A DNA stretch of 64,000 bases. Source: Pisaster brevispinus (lineage: Eukaryota > Echinodermata > Asteroidea > Forcipulatida > Asteriidae). Below the pieces are notes generated by a model. That model had not been told where the DNA came from, made no database searches, and saw only the letters and a program-made list of their open reading frames with translations. This document shows, piece after piece, positions 11,311-23,422 of this stretch (positions are counted from its first letter, which is position 1; the number at the start of each line of letters is the position of its first letter). The DNA lies in assembly GCA_023634235.1 (NCBI GenBank), contig JAMKCF010000003.1, forward strand, positions 3,438,958-3,502,957. Reading direction: 5' to 3'. Made by a program: the position numbers and the translations under genes.

Positions 11311-13224
11311 TCTTTGTTCAAACCCAAATTATATAAAATGTACCCAGTCAGTTTCCTTTGTGGTTTATTCATTGAAATTGACTAACAGTTTTTGTTTCAA
11401 CAGATAATTAATGTTTGACCTATTTCAGTTCACATGGTTCTGGAAGAGCTCAACACCCAGGATTCGCTTCCTTTGTGTTTATATAAATTCAAAAGTTACT
11501 TTTGCAAGCAGCAATGTGTTGCAAAATCTGTTGTGTAATTCTATAATTCAGTTAGAAAATCACATTCTGTAACCATAAATTAGAATAAAGCACATACATG
11601 TAGACGTAGATGAGCTGCCTCTATCATTGCCTTGATTAAGCGTTTTGCTTTTGAAACTTTGTTTACCTGTTTGCATTTATTTTTTAAGGAAACAAACTCT
11701 GAAATGCTCCAATTTACCTAATTTTCAATGCCACAAATTGCAGAATTCTTTACTAATTATTTACACTTACCACATAATGTATCTGAAATCGACAATTTGA
11801 TATTACTTTTTAACATGTAAAAATGCAATCCCATTTTGTTTTTTAATAACCTGATGAACAAAGAACAACTAAATAGAATATTTGTACACTAAGAAAAAAC
11901 AATCACAAGTATTTGAAACAGAACAAGAATTTTGTTTTCAACCAAGGAATTTAACATTGTTGTTTTTATGAAAAGGTGCTGTTTTGATTAATAAAGGGGA
12001 GTTGGGGATGGAAGTCTTAGGTTTTTTTTTCCAGAAATACTTTGGCTTCAACCTTGCATCCTTTCTGTTTACTCTCCCCACTCACAATCTTTGGCAAAAT
12101 AACCAGATGCTTATGAATAATGTTTGTGCCTTTTTTTAAGCCAGAGAGGAAAACATAAACTGCAGTTTTCTATGCATGCAATAAACATGTTTTAATACAA
12201 AGAAACACACAGGGACAGGTGGCCAGGGATGTTGAAGGTGTATGGTATCATAGCATCCAATTATCTTGAGTGTTTCTGATGGGGGTGGTTAGAGGAGGGG
12301 GTGGGCGTATCAAAATCAAAGGTCAATTGTTTTTGTTTTGGGGTTGTCAATACAGCAGTGTTGCATTATTTCCAATGAGGTGGGGTATTAATGAAGAAAG
12401 AAAGCTTAGGCCAAATAAAAAAACAAAACAGTTGATCGTCCTGATTTTCCCAAAAAGAGGAGAATGAGGGCCTTTTTATTTTATATTTTTGTTCCAAGAC
12501 GGCCGCCAAGTATTTCAATTCAAACAGCCCACCATTTCTTCAGTTTGAAATCACTGTTAACTTTTTTATATATCTATTTGTTGCATGAGGACCCGGGTTA
12601 ACAAATTTATGTCAAGGATGGATTAAAAATACAAACAAATATTGTCTTTATTAGGAAAATTGAAGAAAAAAAAAAAGAAAAAAAAAAAGGATGCGGCCTG
12701 TTTTTACTTGTGCTGAGCTTTTTTCTGTTTTTCAATACTCTAAAAGAGCAAATATGTGTGACATCACAAAACATGCTGGCATGGTGATACAGAAACAGTT
12801 AAGGGTACACTAAACAACACAGTTTCATGCTTTATTCCATTGAGAAATGGCAAATTCTCAAAGATCATTTTGTAAAATATGTTACTACGGATCAGTGTTA
12901 CTTTCATGTTCATTTTATAGTTGTGAGAACATTTTCATAAATTCACAAAGCACTGAAAAGTGTTGCTTTCAAACATATACCTTAAGACTTTATTAATTTC
13001 ACTTTTTAATTTGTGTTTATCTGGCATTATTCAAATGTTGCTTTTCTGTTTAGCTGGAGAAGGAAAGTTTTGCCACTGTGTGTTGGCTGTGTGGTTGGTA
13101 CCATGCTATTTGGGAACAGGAAAGAATGTTCAATATTCAAAATACTGCCATTCATCTACTATAGAGATATGATGTGAAAAAGTTGACATATTATGAGTTG
13201 GATTCATTGCAGGACAAAACATTG

Positions 13225-13401
13225 CCTGATTTCATAGAGCTGATTAAGCAGAAGCTATTGCTTAACAAGTTTCTGCTTAGCAAGTAGGATACCAGCTAGT
13301 ACATGTGGAATGGTGTTTTGGCTGGTTATCTTATTCTGGTAAGCATAATTTTGTTGTGCTTAGCTACTTTTTGTGCTTAAGCAGCTCTTGAAATTGGGCC
13401 C
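13225..13401. mobile_element. MITE, CCCAATTTCATAGAGCTGC family, copy 2
   Basis: Runs from CCTGATTTCATAGAGCTG to CTCTTGAAATTGGGCCC. It contains GCTTAACAAGTTTCTGCTTA and GGCTGGTTATCTTATTCTGG, as in the other copies. It abuts copy 3. Confidence 0.75.
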
Positions 13402-13402
13402 A

Positions 13403-13594
13403 GGACCCAGTTTCATAGAGCTGCCTACTTACAAAAAGTTGCTAAGCACAACAAAGTTATGGTTACCAGAATAAGGTTACCAGCCAAAAGACAATTCCTT
13501 ATATCCCATCTGTGACTGGTATCCTGTTTACTTTTGCTTAGCAGCAAACTGTTCAGCAGTATTTGCTGTTTAAGCAGCTCTATGAAATTGGGTC
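13403..13594. mobile_element. MITE, CCCAATTTCATAGAGCTGC family, copy 3
   Basis: Starts GGACCCAGTTTCATAGAGCTG and ends AGCTCTATGAAATTGGGTC. Its interior is in the opposite orientation to copy 2, so the pair forms a large head-to-head inverted structure. Confidence 0.75.
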
Positions 13595-16500
13595 ATTAGG
13601 CCATGCTCCATTATTGGACTCGAAATGTTTTGTTTGTAATATTAGTGTTAAATATGTAAGCAGGGTTTGTTAGTGGGGGGCTGTTGGTGATTTGTGGGGG
13701 TAGGTTTACGTTTTTCTCCAAACAGAAAATAATTGGCTCTTGCATAGTCAGTTTAGATACAGCTATAATACTGTATCTATTTGTTTTTATAATTGCAGTT
13801 CCTTAATAGAGTACAGTGTGGAAAAGAATAAGGTCTACATTTTGTTTACAGTAATTTGATCTAACACAAACAGTGCTCTCTCCTATTTTCTTTTTGTTTG
13901 AATACAATTTGAGACAATGATCGACCAGTGACTGTTGGCTCACTAGTGATCCATTCGGTCATGATTTTTACCGGAAGAAATAGACTGTTGATTGCAGCAC
14001 GCTGTTTGTACTTTTTGTTTTCAACTGATGGTCCCTTTGAATTTTTGCATTGTTTGCACAGATATATGTTGTGTATACGGAGTTTTACCACGATTTTTGT
14101 ATTCGTTTGTTTTAATGTAAATGTATATATGGCTTAATTGACTTTTGTTGGGGCTTGTGTTTTCATCAAAAGAATGTAAAAATTAACTTTCTTCATCACA
14201 TGTACAACTCATTATGTTTATTTTGGCCAAAATGCCAAGAGAGTATGATCGAGTGTTTAAATGACCCAAGTTGTTCCTTATTGACATACATTTCCCGTGT
14301 TTAACTTCAAAGGGGAAGTTAAAAATGAGCTAGAACATGTATTTGGAACTGAGTATGCTTCCTTTTGAGGAATACAATGTTGTTGTTTTTTAAAAGACAA
14401 CCAGCTATGTTTCATTACAATTTTGTTGAGGAAATCAACCCTAAATAGATGGAATTTAAAACAATTATCGACAGTGAGCTGGAATTAAACCAGGATGGAT
14501 GAAAAGAGGGTTCACATTTTAAAACTGGTAATGCATGGCTCATTTAATAGCTATATGTACCTTTCATATTTTGACAATTTTTTGTCAGGCAGCCTGTACT
14601 GCACTTTTATATAAGTATCACATATACATGGAAGAGCTAGGCTATTTTTGCTGCATGCAAATCTCAGTTGGGTTGTGTGGGTTTGCATGGGAAAAACAAG
14701 GTAGCTAACATGATTTGTTTTCTTCTTTGGTTGTTGTACAAAATTTTCATTTAAAACTACACACACTATTTACTTCATTTTGTTTTTCTTTTTTCTTTTT
14801 TATTCATTCCAGATATTTTCATTTTATTTTATTAAGGTAACACAATGAAATTTTCCGTTATCGCTTTGGGCAAAATGCAGATATAATGTTATTGTACATG
14901 GACGGTTCTTTGTACAGAAGATATTGTTAATAACTTTTTGAAATGATATTTAAGATATTTTTCTAATTGTGAATATTAAAACAATGGTATGGAAATATAA
15001 CTCTTACTCAAGAAAAAAATTTTACTTTGTAAATTGAACAAACAGACTTGGGGCTGTCCGAAGTTTGACAAATTTTCTAAAGTTGTATAGAGTGTGCTGT
15101 TTTCAAGCCCCTCCTAAATGACCATCATTTGAAATTATTCTCTTTTACATTTTTCACTACACACATTGTACAAAACCTATGTTTTCAAAGCTGTATGTAA
15201 AATCTGAATTTCCATACACCCCTGTACCTGTGGTAGTACCCTCAAAACCATGACAACTGAGAAAATGTTGACAAATTTGAACAGTCCCTGTGCTGGAGCT
15301 CTGTTCTCTGTTGTATTTCATGTACAGTGATACCGGTGTTATTTTGGATACGTATTAAGTATTGGTGTAGGGTACATACCGTGTATCAAAGCAATCATGG
15401 AAGATACTCAGTAGAGTGTAATATGTAAAGCAGAGAATAATGGATACCACCAGAAAGTGCATTAATCAACTAAAAACGGTCAACCATCCTAACAGCTTAA
15501 AGTGGTTTGGTTTCACTCTAATACTTTGAATGGTTAATTATACACTAGAAATAAGACTGAAAAGACATGACCACTTTAAGTCACATTTTTGTACACTTCA
15601 GGCTTGTTATTTTGTTAGAGGATTTTAATAAGATTTTCCTCTGCATTCGAACTTTCATGAATTTGACATGAATTGTTCTACAAAGGAAAGAATACTTCAC
15701 CCAAATAATGTCCAACCATGTGGAGGGGGGAATTTTTAATTTCTACCTCCATGGTCCAACGCTCTAATTTGTATTTATTTTGATGTAGAGTAGCTTTAAG
15801 TTGAAATTAAATCCACTGCAATGTAAGTTACAGGGAATTTATTTGGAGACTGCTTTAAAATTGTCAGTAATTTTGTTAGTTTTAGTACTGTATCTTATTA
15901 TAGCCTTTGACCTATCTATGTAGGTAGTTTTACCAACCACAGCTACATACACAGCATTTATTGAACAGTTGCTGCTGGAACTTCTTACTCATGTGTGTTT
16001 CTGTGGTTACGAAACACACTTGACCACAACTTTGATGTCATAGATTGATCCGTTATTGATTTCCTCTACCAGTATTTGCCCGCCATTATTTGGACGCAAA
16101 TATGATACAGGTACTCGATATTAATATATGAAATTTACCTAAAATGGATTGGTCTATGGCAGTTATAGATAAGCCTTTTTTTTAAAATGGAGTTTGTATA
16201 ATTAATTGTTTGATTTGTTTCAGCTTTAGAAAATGTGGTAGCATAACAGGTCTGTGGTTGCACTTATAGACAAAGGAATCTCATTGTCTTGATTGCCCAG
16301 TCTTGAGCCCTTCTTTAAAATGGTCTCCAGACATTGTCTTATGAAAGGGTCATCTTCTCATACATTGTAGAAAGAGCATATAAAGAAGTATTTCCTGATC
16401 ATGGGCAAAAATATAGGCCTGGCACAAGGTTAAGCCTTTTGCTTATGTAGTTTTCTGACTGGTGCTTTTTAAAAACTTTATAGGCACTCGTACAGTTCAG

Positions 16501-18995
16501 CATAAAGCTTACTTCAGGCTTACTGCATTGTAGTATTTATTTTGTACAATATTGTGACCAGCGTTACACATATTTTGCGTGGGTACAGCAACAGCAACTT
16601 GTATTTATAATCCACAACACCAGTTGAAACATTTTCGCGAGTGGGACCCTTTTTGTTGTTTTGACCAACTAAAGTAGATATCATAATGACCAATCAAAGT
16701 GAACGAAGAAACACGTGGATAGCATGCTATTTTTCTTCATGTGTATATTCACCCCTGACATATTTGTCCAATTATTGCAGATTGAAAAACTGTTTTTGAA
16801 GGCATTGCAAAATTAACACATTAATGTTGAGTCCTGGTTGTAGGTTATAGGTTGTATGCATTGTTGTGAATTCTCTCAGCATGCATCATCTGTTTATGAT
16901 GTGGAGTTTTGAAACAAGACCTGATAATGCAACAAACATTATCTAAAGCTAGTGCCTCAAAATTGTTAACAGGTAGTTGGTCTATAAATTAATTATAACT
17001 GTGGCGATTCGAGTAATATTTCGCTGCTGATTGTTTTGTTATTATATTTTACAACATTGTGGCCAACAGTATATACACAGATTTTTGGGGTGGACAGCAG
17101 TCTACTTAGATTACTTCTCAAGTTGGTTTGTTGTGTAGTTTTGCAGTAATAAGTGTTAAATGTTTCTTTGACAAACTGTTGGACCTGTTTTCAAGCTCAA
17201 GTAAAATTTTGATTAAAAGTATTTGGCTCGATTTCACAAATAGCTGAGATTGCTCTTATTTAGCAAAGTCACTATGATAATATTGACAGCTCATTATAAG
17301 GAATCTTTAGTCCTTTGTGAACTAAATCCTAGGTTCATTAAGGTGTACCAACGGAAATGGTTGTTAAGACTTGTATTCGGTTACCATCGTCAGTTCATCA
17401 AATCTACTCTATACACAACCCATTTCAAACAGGCAAACACTTTCAAAATATCATTTCAGCTGTTAAAAACTTTTAAATATTAAGAATAAGGAACACAAAA
17501 ATGGCATGACATTTTATTTTGCATGCAGTTGTTTCTCGCACAGATTCAACTGCATTACATGTTTTAGATAGCACAAATTATAAGATATCTAATAAACACA
17601 TTAATGAATTTAGATTTTTAATAAATGTGTTAATGAATTTGTCAGATATCTTTTAAAGTGTGTGCAATATAACATACACAACTTTTTTGAGATGTAAAAC
17701 TTTTTAATGGAATTGTAATATAATAAATATTGACTCAGCTTATTTTACATGTGAAAATATATTTTGAAAGGTAGAGGTCTTAAGCATACACGGTACGCAT
17801 ATAATTAATAACATTATAATATTGAGGAATGTTATATAATAAAGTATTGCATTCAAAACCTGTCTGCAGTATCGCCCGTCAAGTCAATGTTTGTATTTGT
17901 GACTTCCTTGTGAACTTTGGTGTCCCCATATTCGGTAATTTATGGAGACCAAGAACCCCCCCCCCCCAATAAAAAAAGGGGAATAATAGGACCCTTAATG
18001 GGAATTCTTAAGACTTTTAAAGGTGCTCCACAAGGAATTTTGTGTACAAAGTCTATGGGGAAATGTCAAGTACAGGGACAAAGGCAAAGAACAAAAGATG
18101 TCTCCACAGGGATGCACATTTTAGAAAGTTTGGTGTCCAGACAATTGTCCAAGTAATTAATAAAAATTATTTTGTGTGCATCTTTCTTCAAATATGATTA
18201 CGGGAGGGAGAGTTTGTACCCCCTCCCCTTTAAACAAAATGTTTTCCCTCTACATAGGGGGGGGGGGGGGGGCTCTGATACGGAGATGCACATCACCCTG
18301 CATGGTCATACCACCATGGTTAACGAGACATGGATGAAATAATTGCCTCTAGCCATGATTTCTTTAAGGTTGATGAGGGTCTTTAAGGCCAGGATGATGA
18401 GGGGGAAGTTCTGTGGGATTTGTTTTAATATTTCATTTAATAACATGTTTAGGCTATCGTCACGGGAGAGCAATTCAGTTTAAAATGCTTGTAAGAGCTG
18501 ACTGCGATTGTCGGGATTACTCTGTTTAAATTGGCGCCTAACAGAGGAAGTTCTACCCCCTTACATGACTCGAGTCTAAACTATGGATGGTTTTCACTAA
18601 CTGGAGGGCAAACTGAAAACATCTACAACTTTGGACACAAATAAGGCGGTATTTCTGGCAAGCTGCTCTATCCTGACGCTGCCGGCAAGGTTGCAAACTT
18701 GAAATAAGGCTCAGTGCACCAGAGTGATCGTTTGAAACATGCAGGCTGCAGCTGAGTCAACATGCAACGAGATATAATTAGGCCTATCTCTTTTTATTAT
18801 CACATACGTATTATCAATAAGTTCCTCATCACTAAATCGTATATATAAACATCCGTGAAGATCTTGCTTGGATGATCTCTGCTTCTTTAAACTCAATACT
18901 ATTTTAATGACAATATTGATGTTTTTTTCTTTGAAATAGTTGTTATATTTAAATATCATAAAATCGACCTTGATCTACTATCAAAGACCTATCTA

Positions 18996-19387
18996 GGACC
19001 AAATTCATAGAGATGCGTAAGCACAAAAAGTAGCTGTGCACTACAAAATTATGCTTAGCAGAATAAAGTTGCCGGCCAGACTACCATGGCCCAATTTCAT
19101 AGAGCTGCTTAAGCAGAAAATATTGCTTAACAGTTTCCTGCTATAAAGCAGAAATGGGCAGGATACCAGTCATAAATTGTACTTGTGGTATGCTAGTTTG
19201 GCTGGTAACCTTATTCTGGTAAGCATACTTTTGTTGTGCTTAGCTACTTTTTGTGCTTAAGCACCTCTATGAAATCGGGCCCTGGTCACCACATGTACAA
19301 TTTATTTTGCGACTGAATCCTGCTCATTTCTGCTTAGCAGAAATTGTTAAGTACTAATTTTGCTTAAAGCAGCTCTAAATTGGGCCC
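18996..19387. mobile_element. MITE with a second MITE of the same family nested inside
   Basis: The outer element starts GGACCAAATTCATAGAG and ends CTCTAAATTGGGCCC. It is interrupted by a complete copy (about 19089-19282) from CCCAATTTCATAGAGC to CTATGAAATCGGGCCC. The outer halves resume after the inner copy. Confidence 0.72.
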
Positions 19388-19836
19388 AGTAAGCTCTCAA
19401 CGGCTTGGAAGGTGTAATCACCCTACATCCATGAGCTGCTCTAGTATTTCTTTGTAGGTCTGGTCATGCCCTTAATTTCTTGTTACATTAATTTTCTCTT
19501 TATTGGTGATTGACAAATAATGTAGGCCTACATTTAGGCCTACACTTGTGTTTTCCCAATAAATAAATCAGTTAATAATAACAGTTTTCAGGTCTTTTTT
19601 TAAAGATGGCTTTTTGAATGTAAATAGGCTATTGATTTGATCACAACTGTATACGGTTCAAGTTTGAATATTGCTCCAATTAATTATAAGCTAAACTAAC
19701 CATTAACTTGGGACACTGAATTTATAAACCAAACGTGTGGGCCTCTCACACAGTATGTCTTTTTAGTGTTCCGTGCACGCTCTCAATGTTTTCTTGTGTC
19801 CCTTTCAAATCGTCGTCTCAGATACTTGGCAAGTTA

Positions 19837-20303
19837 TCAAGTTTCTTTCATCAATGCACCTGTATGCGCGCATCCCACCACTGGACACAAACTTTTGTTC
19901 AACCATGACACGTGGTTTACTCGTGCAAGCGTGCGGCTGTACGTGCTAACTAATGAATAGTCTTATAAGTTTGCAACCTAATTAACATAATGACAAGATT
20001 AGACACTTGAGTTCATCATTTACACACGACAACACTGTGATTGCGAATTTGAGATTCAACTTCAGCGATTACCTTTCCTTGGATCTTTGGAAATATATTG
20101 TGGCCTGCTCCAGTCGGTGAGAGGATTGTCAGATGAGTAGCGTTCGTTTACAGTGGAACTCTTCATGAAAGGCGGGATTTTGTGTGTGAGAATTCTTGAG
20201 CCGTCGGCGATGAAGTTTATGCCAAACCTCGTGGGGACCATCGATGACTTTGGACCGGGAGGAAATGTGGTTCGGCACTTGACGGTCCATTGCAAGCAGT
20301 TTG
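19837..20303 (-). CDS. Possible unrecognised two-exon gene tail
   Basis: Two minus-strand segments join in frame. Exon A (20303-20073) has an acceptor ending TCTTTGAG and a donor GGAAAG|GTAATC; it is open for 76 codons and includes MVPTRFGINFIADG and PLTDWSRPQYISKDPRK. Exon B (19949-19837) follows ATTCATTAG and adds 37 residues (V, then STYSRTLARVNHVSW ... ALMKET) before TGA. The phase across the junction fits and the codon choice looks coding, but I recognise no family. Any upstream exons were not found. The same DNA is open on the plus strand (20153-20327) between TTTACAG and GGGG|GTAAGT, so the strand is uncertain. It lies about 1.2 kb upstream of the likely GLT1D1 promoter, and divergent transcription is possible. 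Confidence 0.3.
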
Positions 20304-23264
20304 CTCAAAGATACACACACGTAGGGGGTAAGTCCACAGCTGAAAAGTTTCAAGTTGTACGAGAATGTGCCCCCCAAAATGTGTGCCGGTATTTGAGAGA
20401 GGGATACTGGCAAATTTGAAGTCAGAAATTACACATTATCTTCTTTTTTCGGCGCCCTGACATTATGTATAAAATGAGCGAGAAGTAAATGTACTTTCAG
20501 CTTTACTGTGTTTTTTCCCCCTTTTTTCCCTTCATTTTTGTTCTTCTTTCTTTTTTTTTTGTATGGAAGTGTGCACTTTCCTAACAACAACATTTTACCT
20601 TATTGGGCTGTGACCTGAGTAGGCGGTACACTTTCAGAAAAACAAACAAACAAATAAAGGTTTTCCCCGAATAAGTTCATTTATTTTACCGCGTTCTGTC
20701 CCAGACCCCCCCCCCCCCGGTGTCAATTCAGATACTTTATTTGTAATTTAGTTTTATCTTTTAGGCTGTTAACTTTTCATAAAATGTCGTCAACACTGTC
20801 CTACAACCTTCAAAGGAACTTTTGACTTGTTTAGTGTGGCGTAACTGTTAAGTTAGTGCCTTAATTTAATTGGAATACGGTACGGGCTATGCTGTTGAAG
20901 AGTTCACCGGCCTTATTAATGGGAGCGTTTACACGCTCGTGTCTTGTCTGTGAGTGCAGGGATTTTTTTTAAAAACATTTAACTAAGTACATGTAAACAT
21001 TATCCTTATATCTTACAATAATTTTGGTCCAAGAATTCGAGTTGCTTTAGAGTAGAGAGTCGGAGGCAGCTGACTCGAAAAAAAAAAAAAAAAAAAAACT
21101 TTCTGAAAGTATTGTACAAGTTCACGAGTTCGTCTTGTCTCGTCTTGTCTGAGTGTGTAAGTTGACGATATAAGTACATGTAATGGCCGTGTGGCAGTGG
21201 TGTGGACAGTCATTGGTCAACCATTTTCAACGAACTTCACTGGCTAATGTTTTGCTCATTAGCATACTTTTTGTGGTCACGTGACTTTTAGGGTAGTTAA
21301 CTCGTATACAAACTGTTCACACTAGTTCCCCCTCAAAAGAATATAACATAAAAATAAATAAAGACATTAATTAATAGTGAGAAGTCTAAAAATTACCGAC
21401 TGAAATGTTTACAGAAGTTTAATAACAAATGGCTTTGCTCATTGTGGGATAGCCTACGCTTTCGAATCAAGGAGCAGCTCGTTTGGCCTTGTATGGGGGG
21501 CGGCGGTATGGTGTGCTGGTCAGCGCGCGTGCATTCTAGTCGGAGTGTGTGAAATATACCTTGTTCTCTTGCTGAGCGACCTCATGTGTAGGGAAACCAC
21601 GAGAAGATTACATACATTTGGGAACAAGGTTGCATCTTTCAGCTGGTGTTTATAGTGTCAACACGTCAGCTAGCTGAAGGTAGGTTCTGTGAACTTTTAC
21701 TAAAATAGGTCAGGTTATTCTTTCTTCTGATTTTACATAATTGTATAATGCTGATATTTATTAGTTAATTATGTCAACATTTTTGTTAAGATACATTAAC
21801 TAAAATGTAGGTGCCATCTAATAAACCTTTATAACTGCTTGATAAAAACCAAGAATAGACATTCCGTTGCTGTGTACATTATTAGTACATGCACCCATGT
21901 GTTAACTTATGTGTGCAATACACAGTCTGACAGTGCACATTACACTGGGCAGTGGCAGTGCTTTTTCTGCTACCAGTTTACCACCGTGCTCGTGCTATAC
22001 ATTAGTCATTACTAGACAGTCACTTACACATGTAGCTACTGTCTGTAGAGCTATTGTTTAGTGTTTTTCTACGAAAGAAATGTTCTCCATGCTATACTAC
22101 TACTAGTTTACTACGGTACTCTGTACTGTAATACTAGTATACTAATTTCTAGTAGTAGTATTTTTAGTAGTACTAGCTACCCATTCTAGGCATTCATTTT
22201 GGCTGTGTGTGTGGATCATGGTGGTTTCTTCCCTGCTTTTCAGTTCACCTCTGTATGCCATGGACCTTGTTTCCGTTCCCAGACTGGAGCCTTTTATTGC
22301 AATGCATGGGTTGGGTTTTCACTCCTCTGACTGCGTGGCTGTGGGATTTCCATGTGGCATGGGGTTTTCCTGCAACATCTAAAACTGAACTTTCTTCATT
22401 GTTTTCTTTTTAGTGGGTGTGATGTTTCCTTGGCTTAGGATGCTCTGCCCACTAACTAAATAATTCAGGTTCAGATTATAATAGTGTTAGTGAGTAGGCC
22501 TAATAACATGAATAATGTTTGCCGGTGCCAAACTCAGAGAGTCAGAGTATGTTATTGTTATGTGCATTACCAAATTCATCTCGTGCAGGCCAGGTACATG
22601 TGCAGTACTCCTCCCTGGGGGGGGGGGGGGGGCACGTGCCCCCCACAAATTTCCAAGTGATTATGTTTTTGAGGCAAGGAGTGGCAGTTGGATTTGGCAT
22701 CCGTCTTTCCTCTGAAATTTTAAAGTGGAAATACTGCATGTATCAGAAACCAAAAGAAGTACATTTTTACAATGTAGGCCTAACTGTATTGTATTAAACA
22801 TTATTAAGGCATGGTGTAGGCCTTATCATTACAATTAACTATTATAATAACCATGGAGGTAGTGTACAACTTAGTTCTTCTCTAGTTGGATAACAAGCGG
22901 TCGGCAAAATTCAGTGTGTCAAGGTTAAAAGAAACTCTGTGATTCAGTCGTCAAGAAACCTCTCTTTTGGAATTTATCCTGGATTAGCCCAGGTGTCAGT
23001 TGATGTGGTGCGACATTGGGAAGATACAATCAATAGATAATTACAGCGGATAATTAGTTAAAAAGTGGTGATTAAGTGGTTTTTTTAGTTTCTTTTTTCA
23101 ACTGGAAAATGTAGGATAGATAGGAAAGGAAAAAGGGGGTTGGTTGAGTTGCTTAAAGGTTTTAGCCTGTATTTGTACGGATGACTTTAACTATTGATTA
23201 TAATTAGTTTGATGAGATATGGATATAATTGTTTGTTGGTTAACAAACTGTTTATTTTCCACAG
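20304..23264. other. GLT1D1 upstream region and first intron
   Basis: This holds the possible GLT1D1 untranslated exon (to 21,679). It also has a 13-base C run (20706-20718), a poly-A tract near 21,080-21,099, a 16-base G run (22617-22632), and a repeat-like segment around 22,250-22,400 ending in ACATCTAAAACTGA, which recurs near 25,390. No other exon is recognised. Confidence 0.55.
21540..21679 (+). other. GLT1D1: Possible untranslated exon 1 of GLT1D1
   Basis: A donor AGCTGAAG|GTAGGT at 21,679/21,680 lies upstream of the coding exons, and no matching coding sequence is seen in it. The left edge is an estimate because no TATA box or initiator is obvious. It is offered as the likely 5' UTR exon joining the acceptor before 23,265. 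Confidence 0.3.
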
Positions 23265-23354
23265 AGTGACATGCAGTGTGAATCAGCCAATACAAATTGG
23301 TAAACACTCGAGAGACTGTTTGATGATGTGCCACGTTGATTCCCCAGCTTGTCT
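23265..23354 (+). promoter_or_regulatory. GLT1D1: GLT1D1 5' UTR segment with two upstream ORFs
   Basis: A good acceptor (TTTATTTTCCACAG) ends at 23,264. Between it and the start codon are two small ORFs. uORF1 is 23271-23303 (ten codons plus TAA). uORF2 is 23323-23358 (starts ATGATG); its TGA overlaps the main start codon as ATGA. This could make translation depend on reinitiation. If splicing instead used the CCCCAG at 23,346, both uORFs would be excluded. Confidence 0.5.
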
Positions 23355-23422
23355 ATGAAGGCCGTGGTTCTTTCGGCTCTAAAGGCACACACTGGGAACT
23401 TCTCATCGGCTCAAAGAATAAG
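23355..23422 (+). CDS. GLT1D1: GLT1D1 coding exon 1
   Basis: It encodes [20 protein letters not shown] and RI, then two bases of the next codon, ending at AATAAG|GTACTA. HTGN and AQR match the human N-terminus position for position. The phase joins exactly to the exon at 24,135. Confidence 0.85.

Larger units (their letters stand above)
10760..19836. other. SH2B 3' UTR and intergenic DNA
   Basis: No coding exon is recognised in 9 kb. AATAAA candidates for the SH2B transcript lie at 11584-11589 and 11990-11995. There is a tRNA-like SINE head at 11232, MITEs at 13.2-13.6 kb and 19.0-19.4 kb, and a 16-base G run at 18257-18272. The DNA from about 14 to 18 kb is very AT-rich and otherwise featureless. 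Confidence 0.6.

Noticed and set aside
21545..21640. Apparent GLT1D1-like RPH-x-GN match near the possible first exon
   Set aside because: It contains an in-frame stop; the true N-terminal exon (HTGN) was found at 23355-23422.
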